Shown piece by piece: positions 15,646-23,756 of a DNA stretch of 64,000 nt; positions within the stretch are counted from its first letter, which is position 1; each line of letters opens with the position of its first letter. Location: positions 129,522 to 193,521 of the forward strand of contig JAAUZU010000005.1 of the NCBI GenBank assembly GCA_014804445.1, written 5' to 3'. Source of the DNA: Lachnospiraceae bacterium (lineage in GTDB: Bacteria; Bacillota; Clostridia; Lachnospirales; Lachnospiraceae). The translations under genes were made by a program, and so were the position numbers. The notes beneath the pieces were generated by a model. It searched no databases. It was given only the letters and a program-made list of their open reading frames with translations, and was not told where the DNA came from.

Positions 15646-18165
15646 TTGAAACGATATGATTTAAACGGAGTCTGGCAGCTTAAGGTGCTGGGAGAGAATG
15701 TCTACAACATACCAAAGGAATATGTGGATGCAGCGGTGCCCGGTACTGTGTTTGGCACTTATGTGGAAAACGGCATGATGCCGGATCCTTTTTACAGGGA
15801 AAATGAGCTGGACGCGGTAAAGCTTGCGGACAACGATTTTGAGTACAGAAAGCGTTTCTCTCTGGAGGCAGGGCAGTTGGAAGAGGCGGACCGTCTGCTG
15901 CTGGTGTTTGAGGGCATCGACACATTGGCGGACATTTATGTCAACGGACAGCTTGTGGAGACGGTTTTTAACATGCATGTACGCCATGAAATAGATGTGC
16001 TTGACGTGGTAAAGCAGGGGGAAAATGAGCTTAAGGTGGTAATACATTCCCCCATAAAATACATCAAAGAGGAAAACGAAAAAATTTTTGCGGGCGGCAG
16101 TCCGGATGCGATGGAGGGTTATACCCATCTGCGCAAAGCGCATTGCATGTTTGGCTGGGACTGGGGACCGAGGCTTCCTGATTCGGGTATTTTTCGTCCG
16201 GTCTATCTTCTGGGCGAAAAGCGGGCGCGGCTGAAGGAAGTTTATGTGACGCAGGAGCATGAGGACGGCAGGGTACGGCTTTCTTTTGACGTGCAGGTGG
16301 AGGAAGCGGTTAAGACTGTATGTGCGTCGGGGAAAAACGACGGCGGGATTGCGTGGAGAACGACGCGGGAGCCGCTTGACGAGAAGCTGGAAATTCAGAT
16401 ATGGCTTACTGCACCGGATGGCAGCCGCTTTGTACCCGAAGAAGGACGCGAGATTATTGTGGACAATCCAGAGCTCTGGTGGCCGAACGGCTACGGCAGC
16501 CAGCCATTGTACATGGCGCATGTACTTCTGCTGGCAGAGGATGGAGAGGTACTTGACGAGTGGGAAAGACGGATCGGACTCCGCAAAATGGAGGTCAATA
16601 CGGAGCCTGACGAGTGGGGCAGGCGTTTTGCCCATCAGGTGAACGGTCTTTGTATCTTTGCCATGGGAGCGGATTACATACCGGAGGATAATCTCTTCGG
16701 GCGAATCCGTGAGGAGCGCACCAGAAGGCTTTTGGAGGATGCAGTGGCGGCGAATTACAACTGTATCCGCGTCTGGGGCGGCGGTTATTATCCCGACGAT
16801 TATTTCTTTGACATCTGCGACGAACTGGGACTGCTGGTATGGCAGGACTTTATGTTTGCCTGCTCCGCTTATGAATTGGACGACGCTTTTGATGCCAATA
16901 TCAGGCGGGAAATCACGGAAAATGTAAGACGAATCCGCCATCACGCCTGCCTTGCGCTCTGGTGCGGCAACAACGAGATGGAGACGCAGACGCTTGACGG
17001 GGCATGGAAGCCTTCTAAGAAACAGACCTGTGACTACAATAAAATATTTGAGTATATTATCCCGGGGATTATAAAAAAAGAGGATCCGCAGACCTTTTAC
17101 TGGCCCTCTTCCCCGTCGTCGGGCGGCAGCTTCGACGACCCGTGGGACGAAAACAGAGGGGATACGCATTATTGGGATGTATGGCACGGTGAGAAACCGT
17201 TTACTGCTTACAGAAATTACAAGTTCCGCTATGTGTCGGAATTTGGTTTCCAGTCCTTCCCCTGCTTAAAGACGGTGGAGAGCTTTACCGAGCCGGAGGA
17301 TAGGAATATTTTTTCGCGGGTTATGGAGATGCATCAGAGGAATACGGCGGCGAACGGCAAGATTATGAAATATCTTGCCCAAAGTTACCTGTATCCGAAG
17401 GATTTTGACAGCCTGCTTTATGCCTCCCAGCTTTTGCAGGCAGAGGCAATCCGCTATGGAACGGAGCATTTCAGGCGTTTCAGAGGCAGGTGCATGGGTA
17501 CTATTGTGTGGCAGTTGAATGATATCTGGCCGGTGGCTTCCTGGTCCGGCATCGATTATTTCGGGCGCTGGAAGGCACTGCACTATGCGGAGAGAAAGAT
17601 GTTTGCGCCCGTGCTGCTTTCCTGTGAGGAAAAGGGCGAGATGAGCGAGCGTCCCTACTGTGTGCAGGAGAGGAAAGTGCCGATTGAGATATCTGCGCGG
17701 CTCCATGTGGCAAACGAGACGAGAGATACTGTGGAGGGATGTGTATTCTGGTCCCTGCGTAGACCTGACGCTTCTGTCATTATGGAAGGAAAAGAGGAAG
17801 TCTGCGTGCCGCCGCTTGACGGTATCTGGCTGGAAAAACTGGATTTTACCGGACAGGATGAGAGAGGCTGCTATATCAGCTATCGGCTTGTGAAGGACGG
17901 AGAAGTGCTGTCCGCGGGAACGACCCTGTTCACACCGCCGAAGCATTTTAAATTTGAAAATCCTCAATTGGAGCTTCGGGCGGAAGGGAATACGCTCAGG
18001 GTAACGGCAAAGGCATACGCCAAGAACGTGGAAATCCTTGCCCTTGACGGAGATGTGCGTTTCTCAGACAATTACTTTGATATGGATGCAGGTGAGGTAG
18101 AAGTGACAATAGTGTCAGGCACGGCGACGAAATTTGCAGTGCGCAGCGTGTACGATATCGCGTAA
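15646..18165 (+). CDS. GH2 beta-mannosidase, cytoplasmic
   Basis: This 839-aa enzyme removes terminal mannose from beta-mannosides. The GH2 order is seen: sugar-binding domain (DLNGVWQLKVLG to about residue 190, including AHCMFGWDWGPRLPDSGIFRP), immunoglobulin-like domain, then a TIM barrel with NCIRVWGGGYY. The acid/base glutamate is E444 in LWCGNNEMET and the nucleophile is E532 in SEFGFQS, both in beta-mannosidase context. No signal peptide is present. The start is TTG 15646, five bases after AGGAGGT; the frame is open 66 bases further upstream without a site. This gene opens the mannan locus. Confidence 0.93.
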   Translation: MKRYDLNGVWQLKVLGENVYNIPKEYVDAAVPGTVFGTYVENGMMPDPFYRENELDAVKLADNDFEYRKRFSLEAGQLEEADRLLLVFEGIDTLADIYVNGQLVETVFNMHVRHEIDVLDVVKQGENELKVVIHSPIKYIKEENEKIFAGGSPDAMEGYTHLRKAHCMFGWDWGPRLPDSGIFRPVYLLGEKRARLKEVYVTQEHEDGRVRLSFDVQVEEAVKTVCASGKNDGGIAWRTTREPLDEKLEIQIWLTAPDGSRFVPEEGREIIVDNPELWWPNGYGSQPLYMAHVLLLAEDGEVLDEWERRIGLRKMEVNTEPDEWGRRFAHQVNGLCIFAMGADYIPEDNLFGRIREERTRRLLEDAVAANYNCIRVWGGGYYPDDYFFDICDELGLLVWQDFMFACSAYELDDAFDANIRREITENVRRIRHHACLALWCGNNEMETQTLDGAWKPSKKQTCDYNKIFEYIIPGIIKKEDPQTFYWPSSPSSGGSFDDPWDENRGDTHYWDVWHGEKPFTAYRNYKFRYVSEFGFQSFPCLKTVESFTEPEDRNIFSRVMEMHQRNTAANGKIMKYLAQSYLYPKDFDSLLYASQLLQAEAIRYGTEHFRRFRGRCMGTIVWQLNDIWPVASWSGIDYFGRWKALHYAERKMFAPVLLSCEEKGEMSERPYCVQERKVPIEISARLHVANETRDTVEGCVFWSLRRPDASVIMEGKEEVCVPPLDGIWLEKLDFTGQDERGCYISYRLVKDGEVLSAGTTLFTPPKHFKFENPQLELRAEGNTLRVTAKAYAKNVEILALDGDVRFSDNYFDMDAGEVEVTIVSGTATKFAVRSVYDIA

Positions 18166-18171
18166 AAATTG

Positions 18172-19506
18172 TCAGTCGGCGTCCGGTTTGCGTAAGATGG
18201 GGCTCCGCACCATGTTGATGATAAGCGGAATCACCATGATAATCCATACAATCGGCTCGGACACGATGACGCCCATGTAGCCGATGGCGGGTGCAAGCAG
18301 GAAGGCGATGACGACTTTTCCCACAAGCTCCAATGTGCTGGAGAACACGGGCGTTTTGTTGTCGCCGAAGCCCTGCATACTGTTGCGGAACAGGCAGATA
18401 ACCGCAGGAACGAAATAGAAGGCGGTATTAACCTTGAGGTACAGGGTGGCAGTATCAATAACCTCTTTTTCTGTGGAGGCAGTAATCAGCCGTATCAAAA
18501 TGGGGGAAATGGTATAGGCGGCGGCGATAACGACGACGCACCACGCAAAGGTGACGAGCAGGGTATCCCGCACGCCGGTTTTGATGCGGGAATATTTGCC
18601 GGCGCCGAGGTTCTGGCTGCAGAAAGTAGCAAGCGTGGCGCCGAGCACGGAGAAGGGCAGCATAAAGATAGAGGTTACCTTTCGGGCGGCGGTATGCGCC
18701 ACAATTGTGTTTTGACCGAAGGTGTTGATTGCCGTCTGCAGCGCCAGCGAGCCAAGGTTGACAAAAGAAACCATAAAGCCCATGGACAGGCCGGTGGCAA
18801 GAAGTTTTCGATAAATTTCCACCGGAATGGAGAAATCTTTTTTTGCAAGGGTGAGCGAAGGATATTTTTTCCGCATGTAGAGAAAGCACATAAAGGCGGA
18901 GAGCGCCTGTGAAATCACGGTTGCAAAAGCAGCTCCGGCAACGCCCATCTGCAGGTACCGGATAAAGGCGTAGTCAAGAAAGATATTTAAAAAGGTAGAG
19001 ATAATCAAAAAAATAAGCGGTGTGAAGGAGTCGCCGATGGCACGAAGGATTGCAGCGCATACGTTGTAGAGTGTGGCGGCAAGAAGCCCGGCGAGAATGA
19101 TGGAAATATAGGATTTTGCCTGTGGCATCAGATCATCGGACACATTCATAAACCGTAAAATCGGAGAGAGAAACAAAAGGCAGGCTACACTGATGCATAT
19201 GGAGGAAATGACGCCTAAAAGGACGGTGCCGCCAACCGCTTTTTTCATGTTTTTGGTATCATCTGCGCCGAAAAAGGCGGCGATGATAAGGGCGAAACCG
19301 TTGGTAAGGCCGTTTAACAGGCTGAGCAGCATCTCACTTAAAGAGCTGGTGGCTCCGACTGCGGCAAGTGCCTCGTCGCCTAAAATGGAACCGACGATGC
19401 GGGTGTCCACGAGGCTGTAAAACAACTGGAAAAGCTGTCCGATAAACAGTGGTATTGCGAATAAAAGGATTAATTTTAAAGGCTTGCCGTGCGTCAGATT
19501 TTTCAT
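18172..19506 (-). CDS. MATE family efflux transporter
   Basis: This 444-aa protein has twelve hydrophobic segments arranged as two six-helix halves. It starts with LTHGKPLKLILLFAIPLFIGQLF-type sequence and contains the MATE-typical VDTRIVGSILGDEALAAVG. Such carriers export drugs or metabolites using Na+ or H+ gradients. It converges on the GH2 gene with only six bases between stops and has its own promoter, so it is probably an independent gene lying within the mannan region. AAAGGAG precedes the ATG. Confidence 0.93.
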   Translation of the reverse strand: MKNLTHGKPLKLILLFAIPLFIGQLFQLFYSLVDTRIVGSILGDEALAAVGATSSLSEMLLSLLNGLTNGFALIIAAFFGADDTKNMKKAVGGTVLLGVISSICISVACLLFLSPILRFMNVSDDLMPQAKSYISIILAGLLAATLYNVCAAILRAIGDSFTPLIFLIISTFLNIFLDYAFIRYLQMGVAGAAFATVISQALSAFMCFLYMRKKYPSLTLAKKDFSIPVEIYRKLLATGLSMGFMVSFVNLGSLALQTAINTFGQNTIVAHTAARKVTSIFMLPFSVLGATLATFCSQNLGAGKYSRIKTGVRDTLLVTFAWCVVVIAAAYTISPILIRLITASTEKEVIDTATLYLKVNTAFYFVPAVICLFRNSMQGFGDNKTPVFSSTLELVGKVVIAFLLAPAIGYMGVIVSEPIVWIIMVIPLIINMVRSPILRKPDAD

Positions 19507-19533
19507 AGGTAAACTCCTTTCGTATGCGGTTAC

Positions 19534-19562
19534 ATGCTAACACAGCGCGCCGTTTTTGTAAA
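19534..19562 (-). promoter_or_regulatory. Promoter for the MATE gene
   Basis: On the minus strand TTTACA (19557-19562) and TAGCAT (19534-19539) are 17 bases apart, 28 bases before the ATG at 19506. Confidence 0.5.
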
Positions 19563-19624
19563 TATGAAATTATGCTGTTTCCTATAAAAATAATGAAATG
19601 TAGAAGATGTAAGTGAGGGCAGAT

Positions 19625-20665
19625 ATGACAAAAAAACGAAACAAACTGTTACTGCTGTTTTTAACGCTGGTGCTTGTATTTTCTGCCTGCGGCAGCAGAC
19701 CGGCAAAGGAGGAGCCGAATCCTTCTTCTGCGCAGGAGGAAACACAAAATAAAGCAGAAGAGCATACAGGCTTTTATGTGGACGGCGGCGTGCTCTACGA
19801 TGCCAACGGCAATCCCTTTGTGATGCGTGGTATCAATCATGCGCACACATGGTTTACGGACAAGCTTTTTTTGACGCTTGACGCCATAAAGGATACGGGA
19901 AGCAACTGCGTGCGCATTGTATTATCGAACGGTGAGCAGTGGAATGAAAATACAGCCGATACGGTGGCGGGCATTATCAAGGCATGCAAGGACAGGAACC
20001 TGATTGCCATATTGGAGGTGCATGACGCAACCGGCTATAACGACAAGGAATCACTGCTTGCGGCGGCGCAGTACTTTGTGGACATCAAGGATGTGCTGAT
20101 TGGGGAAGAGGCGTATGTGATTATCAATATAGCCAACGAGTGGATGGGAAACAGCACCACGCAGGCTTGGAAAGAAGCATACGTAGAGGCGATTCCCATG
20201 CTGCGGGAGGCAGGGCTTACCCACACCATTATGGTGGACAGTGCGGGCTGGGGACAGTATGCCAAGTGCATCGCGGAAGGCGGCAGGGAGGTGTTTGACG
20301 CAGATCCGCTGGCGAACGTTATGTTTTCCATTCATATGTATGGTACAGCGGGAGGAACTGCCGCAAAAATTGAAACGAATCTGAAATATGCAACGGATAA
20401 CGGCTTTTGCGTCTGCGTGGGAGAATTTGGCTATAACCATACGGACGGTGATGTGGACGAGGCGTTTTTGATGCAGTACTGTGAGGAAAATCAGATAGGG
20501 TATATTGCATGGTCGTGGAAGGGCAACGGCGGCGGTGTGGAATATCTGGATTTGGCAGTCCAGTGGGACGGCAGGGAACTTTCTGCCGACTGGGGAGAAG
20601 TTGTGGTAAACGGTACGAACGGTATCAGGGAAACTTCCCGGATATGTACGGTGTTTGAAGAATAA
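19625..20665 (+). CDS. Surface lipoprotein GH5 endo-beta-1,4-mannanase (GH5_8-like)
   Basis: This 346-aa enzyme cleaves internal beta-1,4-mannan bonds. It has a lipoprotein signal with lipobox FSAC near residue 21, a short low-complexity linker, then one GH5 TIM barrel starting at VDGGVLYDANGNPFVMRGIN. The acid/base is E172 in IINIANEWMG and the nucleophile E267 in VGEFGYNH. Segments such as VRIVLSNGEQW, AILEVHDATG and HTIMVDSAGWGQY recall Bacillus alkaline mannanases of subfamily GH5_8. ATG 19625 is used; GTG 19613 upstream is less likely. It forms a run with the esterase gene 30 bases downstream. Confidence 0.9.
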   Translation: MTKKRNKLLLLFLTLVLVFSACGSRPAKEEPNPSSAQEETQNKAEEHTGFYVDGGVLYDANGNPFVMRGINHAHTWFTDKLFLTLDAIKDTGSNCVRIVLSNGEQWNENTADTVAGIIKACKDRNLIAILEVHDATGYNDKESLLAAAQYFVDIKDVLIGEEAYVIINIANEWMGNSTTQAWKEAYVEAIPMLREAGLTHTIMVDSAGWGQYAKCIAEGGREVFDADPLANVMFSIHMYGTAGGTAAKIETNLKYATDNGFCVCVGEFGYNHTDGDVDEAFLMQYCEENQIGYIAWSWKGNGGGVEYLDLAVQWDGRELSADWGEVVVNGTNGIRETSRICTVFEE

Positions 20666-20695
20666 GCAGGAGATTGCTGCAATATGGGAGGAAAT

Positions 20696-21988
20696 ATGGG
20701 ATATCAAAAGGAAAAGAAAAGGGCAGGGGCGAAGTTCGGCTGCATTTTTATATTATGTTTTGCGTTGCTGCTTTCGGCATGTGCTGCTGAAAAGGAAAAT
20801 GATGCGGACAGAAATACTTTGCCGGAATCCGCAGGTAATGAGGCGGATGTGGAAGCGGCGGCAGCAGATTTGGAATCGCTGCTTGCGGCGTGCACTTATA
20901 TAGATAAGGAAATGTACGAGCGTGCCTGTGCCTTTCCGGAAGGAGATTTGTCCCGCATTGCGGCTGCCATGCGAAAGGCAAGGGATGGTGAAAAAGTAAC
21001 GATAGGCGTGATTGGCGGTTCCATCACACAGGGTTCTTCTGCCTCCAACCAGAACAACTGCTATGCGTCCCTCTTAAAAAAATGGTGGGAGGATACTTTC
21101 CCGGATGCAGAAATAGAATTTGTCAATGCGGGCGTGGGCGGAACCAGCTCCTACTTAGGCGTGCACAGGGTCGGGACGGACTTGCTCAGTTATAAGCCTG
21201 ATTTTGTGGTAGTGGAGTTTTCCGTGAATGACGGCAACAATATATTCTACAAAAAGAGCTATGACAATCTGGTGCGTCGGATTCTGAAGGAGGAAAATGC
21301 GCCTGCGGTATTGCTTCTGTTTATGACGATGGAGGACGGAACCAGCGCGCAGGACAACGATTCGCTGATTGGCTTTCAGTATGGACTTCCTATGATAAGT
21401 TACCGGAATGCGGTGCTGCAGGAAATTGAGGAAGGCGCTTTTACGTGGAAGGACATTTCGCCGGATAACATTCATCCCAACGACAGGGGGCATGCCATTG
21501 TGGGAGAATTGCTTTCCGTATACCTGACGGATATTTACAACCGCCTTGATGAGATAGATGTGGAAGTGACGCCCTTTGACAAGCCCGTAATTACCAAAGA
21601 GGCCTATCTGGAGGCGGCGCTTCTCGGCAGTAAGGATATCGAGCCGACTGCGTGGGGCAGCTTTGCGGAACAGGATATCAATGCGAGATTCCCCGGCAAC
21701 TGGTATACAGAGACGGGAGAAGAAAGCATTGTGTTTTCTGTGGAAGCCGCGAACATCGGTGTTATGTATCAGAAAATGACGAACGGAACGGGCGGGCAGT
21801 TTGAGGTATACGTAGATGGCGAGTATGCCATGACTTTGGATTCTGATTTTTCCGGCGGCTGGGGCGACTATGGCGAGACCGTGGAGGTTTACTCTTCAGG
21901 GGAAAAGGCGGTTCACACCGTGGAATTTAGAAAAATGGAGGGCACGCCGGAGGCTACTTTTGCGATTCTTGCTTTGATGGTGTCGTAA
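20696..21988 (+). CDS. Surface lipoprotein SGNH acetylesterase, CE17-like
   Basis: This 430-aa lipoprotein (lipobox LLSAC) carries an SGNH hydrolase domain followed by a C-terminal beta-sandwich. Block I is GVIGGSITQGSSA with the nucleophile S109, block II is NAGVGGTSS, block III VEFSVND, and D257 and H260 in DNIHPND complete the triad. The same architecture (SGNH plus CBM35-like domain) defines CE17 enzymes that remove 2-O-acetyl groups from mannan in Roseburia. The cytoplasmic paralogue at 44755 shares the motifs. ATG 20696 follows GGGAGGAAAT; ATG 20684 is an alternative. Likely role: deacetylating mannan at the cell surface so mannanases can act. Confidence 0.82.
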   Translation: MGYQKEKKRAGAKFGCIFILCFALLLSACAAEKENDADRNTLPESAGNEADVEAAAADLESLLAACTYIDKEMYERACAFPEGDLSRIAAAMRKARDGEKVTIGVIGGSITQGSSASNQNNCYASLLKKWWEDTFPDAEIEFVNAGVGGTSSYLGVHRVGTDLLSYKPDFVVVEFSVNDGNNIFYKKSYDNLVRRILKEENAPAVLLLFMTMEDGTSAQDNDSLIGFQYGLPMISYRNAVLQEIEEGAFTWKDISPDNIHPNDRGHAIVGELLSVYLTDIYNRLDEIDVEVTPFDKPVITKEAYLEAALLGSKDIEPTAWGSFAEQDINARFPGNWYTETGEESIVFSVEAANIGVMYQKMTNGTGGQFEVYVDGEYAMTLDSDFSGGWGDYGETVEVYSSGEKAVHTVEFRKMEGTPEATFAILALMVS

Positions 21989-22006
21989 GAGGGGATAAAA
22001 AAGTCA

Positions 22007-22035
22007 TTGAAAAAAAAATGTCCATATGCTATAGT
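22007..22035 (+). promoter_or_regulatory. Promoter of the antisense antitoxin RNA
   Basis: TTGAAA (22007-22012) and TATAGT (22030-22035) are 17 bases apart. They point toward the 3' end of the convergent holin-like toxin gene. Confidence 0.7.
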
Positions 22036-22041
22036 ATAAAC

Positions 22042-22138
22042 ATAAAAAGGGAAGCCATAAAGGCGGCTACCCTCAAGTTAAAAGCTAATGTTTTACATCA
22101 GCCGTCACTATTGTGAGTAGTGGCGGCTATTTCTTTTT
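22042..22138 (+). ncRNA. Predicted antisense antitoxin RNA of a type I toxin-antitoxin pair
   Basis: An RNA starting near 22042 would end at a strong terminator: arms 22100-22110 and 22118-22128 (AGCCGTCACTA / TAGTGGCGGCT), then ATTTCTTTTT. It is convergent with the small toxin gene and overlaps its stop codon and whole 3' untranslated region, about 95 bases in all, as in txpA/RatA or bsrG/SR4 pairs. It has no credible open reading frame. The role of binding and destabilising the toxin mRNA is inferred from that arrangement. Confidence 0.7.
22043..22072 (-). terminator. Terminator of the toxin mRNA
   Basis: On the minus strand GGGTAGCC and GGCTTCCC pair with one mismatch around an 8-base loop, then TTTTTATG follows. 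It ends the toxin transcript after it has run through the antisense region. Confidence 0.6.
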
Positions 22139-22222
22139 CCCTTTGAAGACTGTGTAACACAGCCCGATAAGAGCAACGATAAATATACAAAATTGGAATA
22201 AATCCGAATATGTAACATTCAT
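22127..22222 (-). CDS. Small holin-like toxin of a type I toxin-antitoxin system, 31 aa
   Basis: The peptide begins MNVTYSDLFQF, has one hydrophobic segment (CIFIVALIGLCYTVF) and ends in KGKKK. This is the exact plan of Firmicute holin-like type I toxins (TxpA/BsrG/Fst-like): a single membrane helix with a basic tail that damages the membrane when overproduced. A very strong AAAGGAGGG site precedes ATG 22222. The leader has its own promoter and a hairpin next to the ribosome-binding site. The gene sits in the gap between the two halves of the mannan locus and is unrelated to it in function. Confidence 0.82.
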   Translation of the reverse strand: MNVTYSDLFQFCIFIVALIGLCYTVFKGKKK

Positions 22223-22245
22223 CTTTTTCCCTCCTTTCTCTCGTC

Positions 22246-22263
22246 CGGAGGGTGACCCCTCCG
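22246..22263 (-). promoter_or_regulatory. Leader hairpin of the toxin mRNA
   Basis: CGGAGGGG-TCA-CCCTCCG folds on the minus strand just upstream of the AAAGGAGGG site. Its CCCTCC arm could instead pair with the ribosome-binding site, a translation-control layout known in type I toxins. Confidence 0.5.
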
Positions 22264-22308
22264 AGGTGGAGGGCAGCCGCCTTAGGCTCTATGGTTTCCC
22301 GTACACGT

Positions 22309-22337
22309 ACTATAGCACATTTCGTAATATGCTGCAA
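22309..22337 (-). promoter_or_regulatory. Toxin promoter
   Basis: On the minus strand TTGCAG (22332-22337) and TATAGT (22309-22314) are separated by 17 bases. The transcript would have a leader of about 80 bases. Confidence 0.65.
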
Positions 22338-22371
22338 TCTGATTTTGTAGGATTCACAAAAAATACATTTT

Positions 22372-23289
22372 TTACGAATCCGTAAATCTTTCTTTCAGCC
22401 TTTCCAGCGTAATCACATAAGGATGGTTATATACATACCGTACATAATCCGCGCTGTTCTGCTCGTGGATATGAATGGTGTGCCAGGTCAGAAACCAGCA
22501 CCAGTCTACATGTTTCAGGGCAAGAAGCCCCGGCTCCGGAAGGGGTCCGTTTTCGTGGTGGCAGATGGGCATTTGCTTGTCTGTCCTTTTTGCAATCCAG
22601 TGATACAATTCTTCATGAATCCCTTCGGTATAGGCATCGCCGCCGATGCAGTCCACATAGGTGTCCCCGGGATACCAGCCCTCGTGCATTTCATGGGAAT
22701 AACCCAGCACCCAGATTAAATGATTGAGTTTATGGAAATTGGTAAAACGTTCGTACATAAGACGCCACAGCTTTTGAAAAGCTTCTGCGCCGCCTTTTCC
22801 CCACCAGAACCATGCGCCGTCAAATTCGTGCAGCGGACGCCATAGAACGGGAATTTTTGCGTCGCGCAGAACGGCAAGTGCACCGGCAGCGCGGTCCAGA
22901 TTGTCTAAAAGTCCCTGATGAAGCGCTGTGCCCGGAGTGAGCAGCTCCGTCATATCCACGCTTTCCTGACTGGAAGGGTAACCGACGCCGAAAGGGGGGA
23001 TGCCCCAATGCCAGCAGATGGAAACAATGCCGCCTTTGTTGTGCCAGTCTTGCGCGCGCTCATTGACGCCCTCAAAATCATTTTCTATATAGTCAAGTCC
23101 CAGAATGGCAGGAAGCTGTCCGCTGACTTCTTTAATATAAGAAAGTTCTCTGCCTTTTGTTTTGTCCCGCGGACATTCCTGCTGCCCGGAAAGAATCCCA
23201 TTTCCTTTCAAAGAGCAAAGAAAGCGGTAGAGCTTTACGGCCGCCTCCTGTGCGTCCGGATTGGTGAGGGTATAGGTATCTGTTGTCAT
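22372..23289 (-). CDS. Cytoplasmic GH26 beta-mannanase
   Basis: This 305-aa single-domain enzyme has no signal peptide, so it should act on imported manno-oligosaccharides. The acid/base is E155 in LWRPLHEFDGAWFWWG and the nucleophile is E246 in ICHHENGP; HWGIPPFG and GWYPGDTYVD are further GH26 landmarks. ATG 23289 follows AAGGAGATTGCTT; the frame extends upstream to 23361 without a site. It is the only mannan enzyme transcribed on the minus strand, divergent from the lipoprotein GH26 across a regulatory AT-rich gap. An exo-acting or mannobiose-releasing mode is possible. Confidence 0.9.
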   Translation of the reverse strand: MTTDTYTLTNPDAQEAAVKLYRFLCSLKGNGILSGQQECPRDKTKGRELSYIKEVSGQLPAILGLDYIENDFEGVNERAQDWHNKGGIVSICWHWGIPPFGVGYPSSQESVDMTELLTPGTALHQGLLDNLDRAAGALAVLRDAKIPVLWRPLHEFDGAWFWWGKGGAEAFQKLWRLMYERFTNFHKLNHLIWVLGYSHEMHEGWYPGDTYVDCIGGDAYTEGIHEELYHWIAKRTDKQMPICHHENGPLPEPGLLALKHVDWCWFLTWHTIHIHEQNSADYVRYVYNHPYVITLERLKERFTDS

Positions 23290-23756
23290 AAGCAATCTCC
23301 TTGTAAAACTATAATAGAATAGAAATAATCGCGGGGAACCGGAATGCTTTGCTTCTATCATATCACATCAGGGAATTATAAGAAAGCTAAATTTAGTTAA
23401 AAAATAACTTTTATTACCTAAAAATTAAGTAACGAAAGTAAAAAAGACAATAAAAAGTAAAAAAAACGGCAAAAAACAAAATTAAGGAAAAAAGTTTGCC
23501 GATGCAAAAAGAACAAAAGAGCAGAATGATAAATATAAAAAACTGCACAAAAATGAAAAACCAATATTAGCGAAAACAACAAAATGCATAAAATAGGTTG
23601 CGATTTTTGGTGATATGTAGTAAAATTATTGCATAAATTAAAAGAACTTAAAATTACTTAACGTAAAATACAGTATTTACGGCACAAAGTAAGGATAAAT
23701 AGAGAACCGTCATCTTTTACGTAAAGGGGACATGTGACGTGAACAGGAGATTGAAT
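23290..23756. promoter_or_regulatory. AT-rich divergent regulatory region between the two GH26 genes, with candidate operators
   Basis: This 467-base gap has no gene. It contains a palindrome TTTACGTAAA (23716-23725), a related TTAACGTAAA (about 23659-23668) and an inverted repeat CGTAAAATAC / GTATTTACG (about 23662-23681). Boxes with a central CG are typical of LacI-family operators, and a LacI regulator is encoded at 41313. The rest is A-rich. Promoter hexamers are not clear enough to place with confidence. Confidence 0.5.

Noticed and set aside
15661..17187. 508-residue open frame antisense to the GH2 gene
   Set aside because: It mirrors a clear GH2 enzyme with catalytic motifs, has no ribosome-binding site, and its translation is rich in His/Arg/Leu as expected for a shadow frame.
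18172..19506. MATE gene as part of the mannan system
   Set aside because: It is on the opposite strand with its own promoter and no known link to mannan; it is treated as an independent gene.
22098..22337. 79-residue minus-strand frame at the toxin locus
   Set aside because: A different frame from the 31-residue toxin; it runs through the toxin promoter and leader and has no ribosome-binding site.
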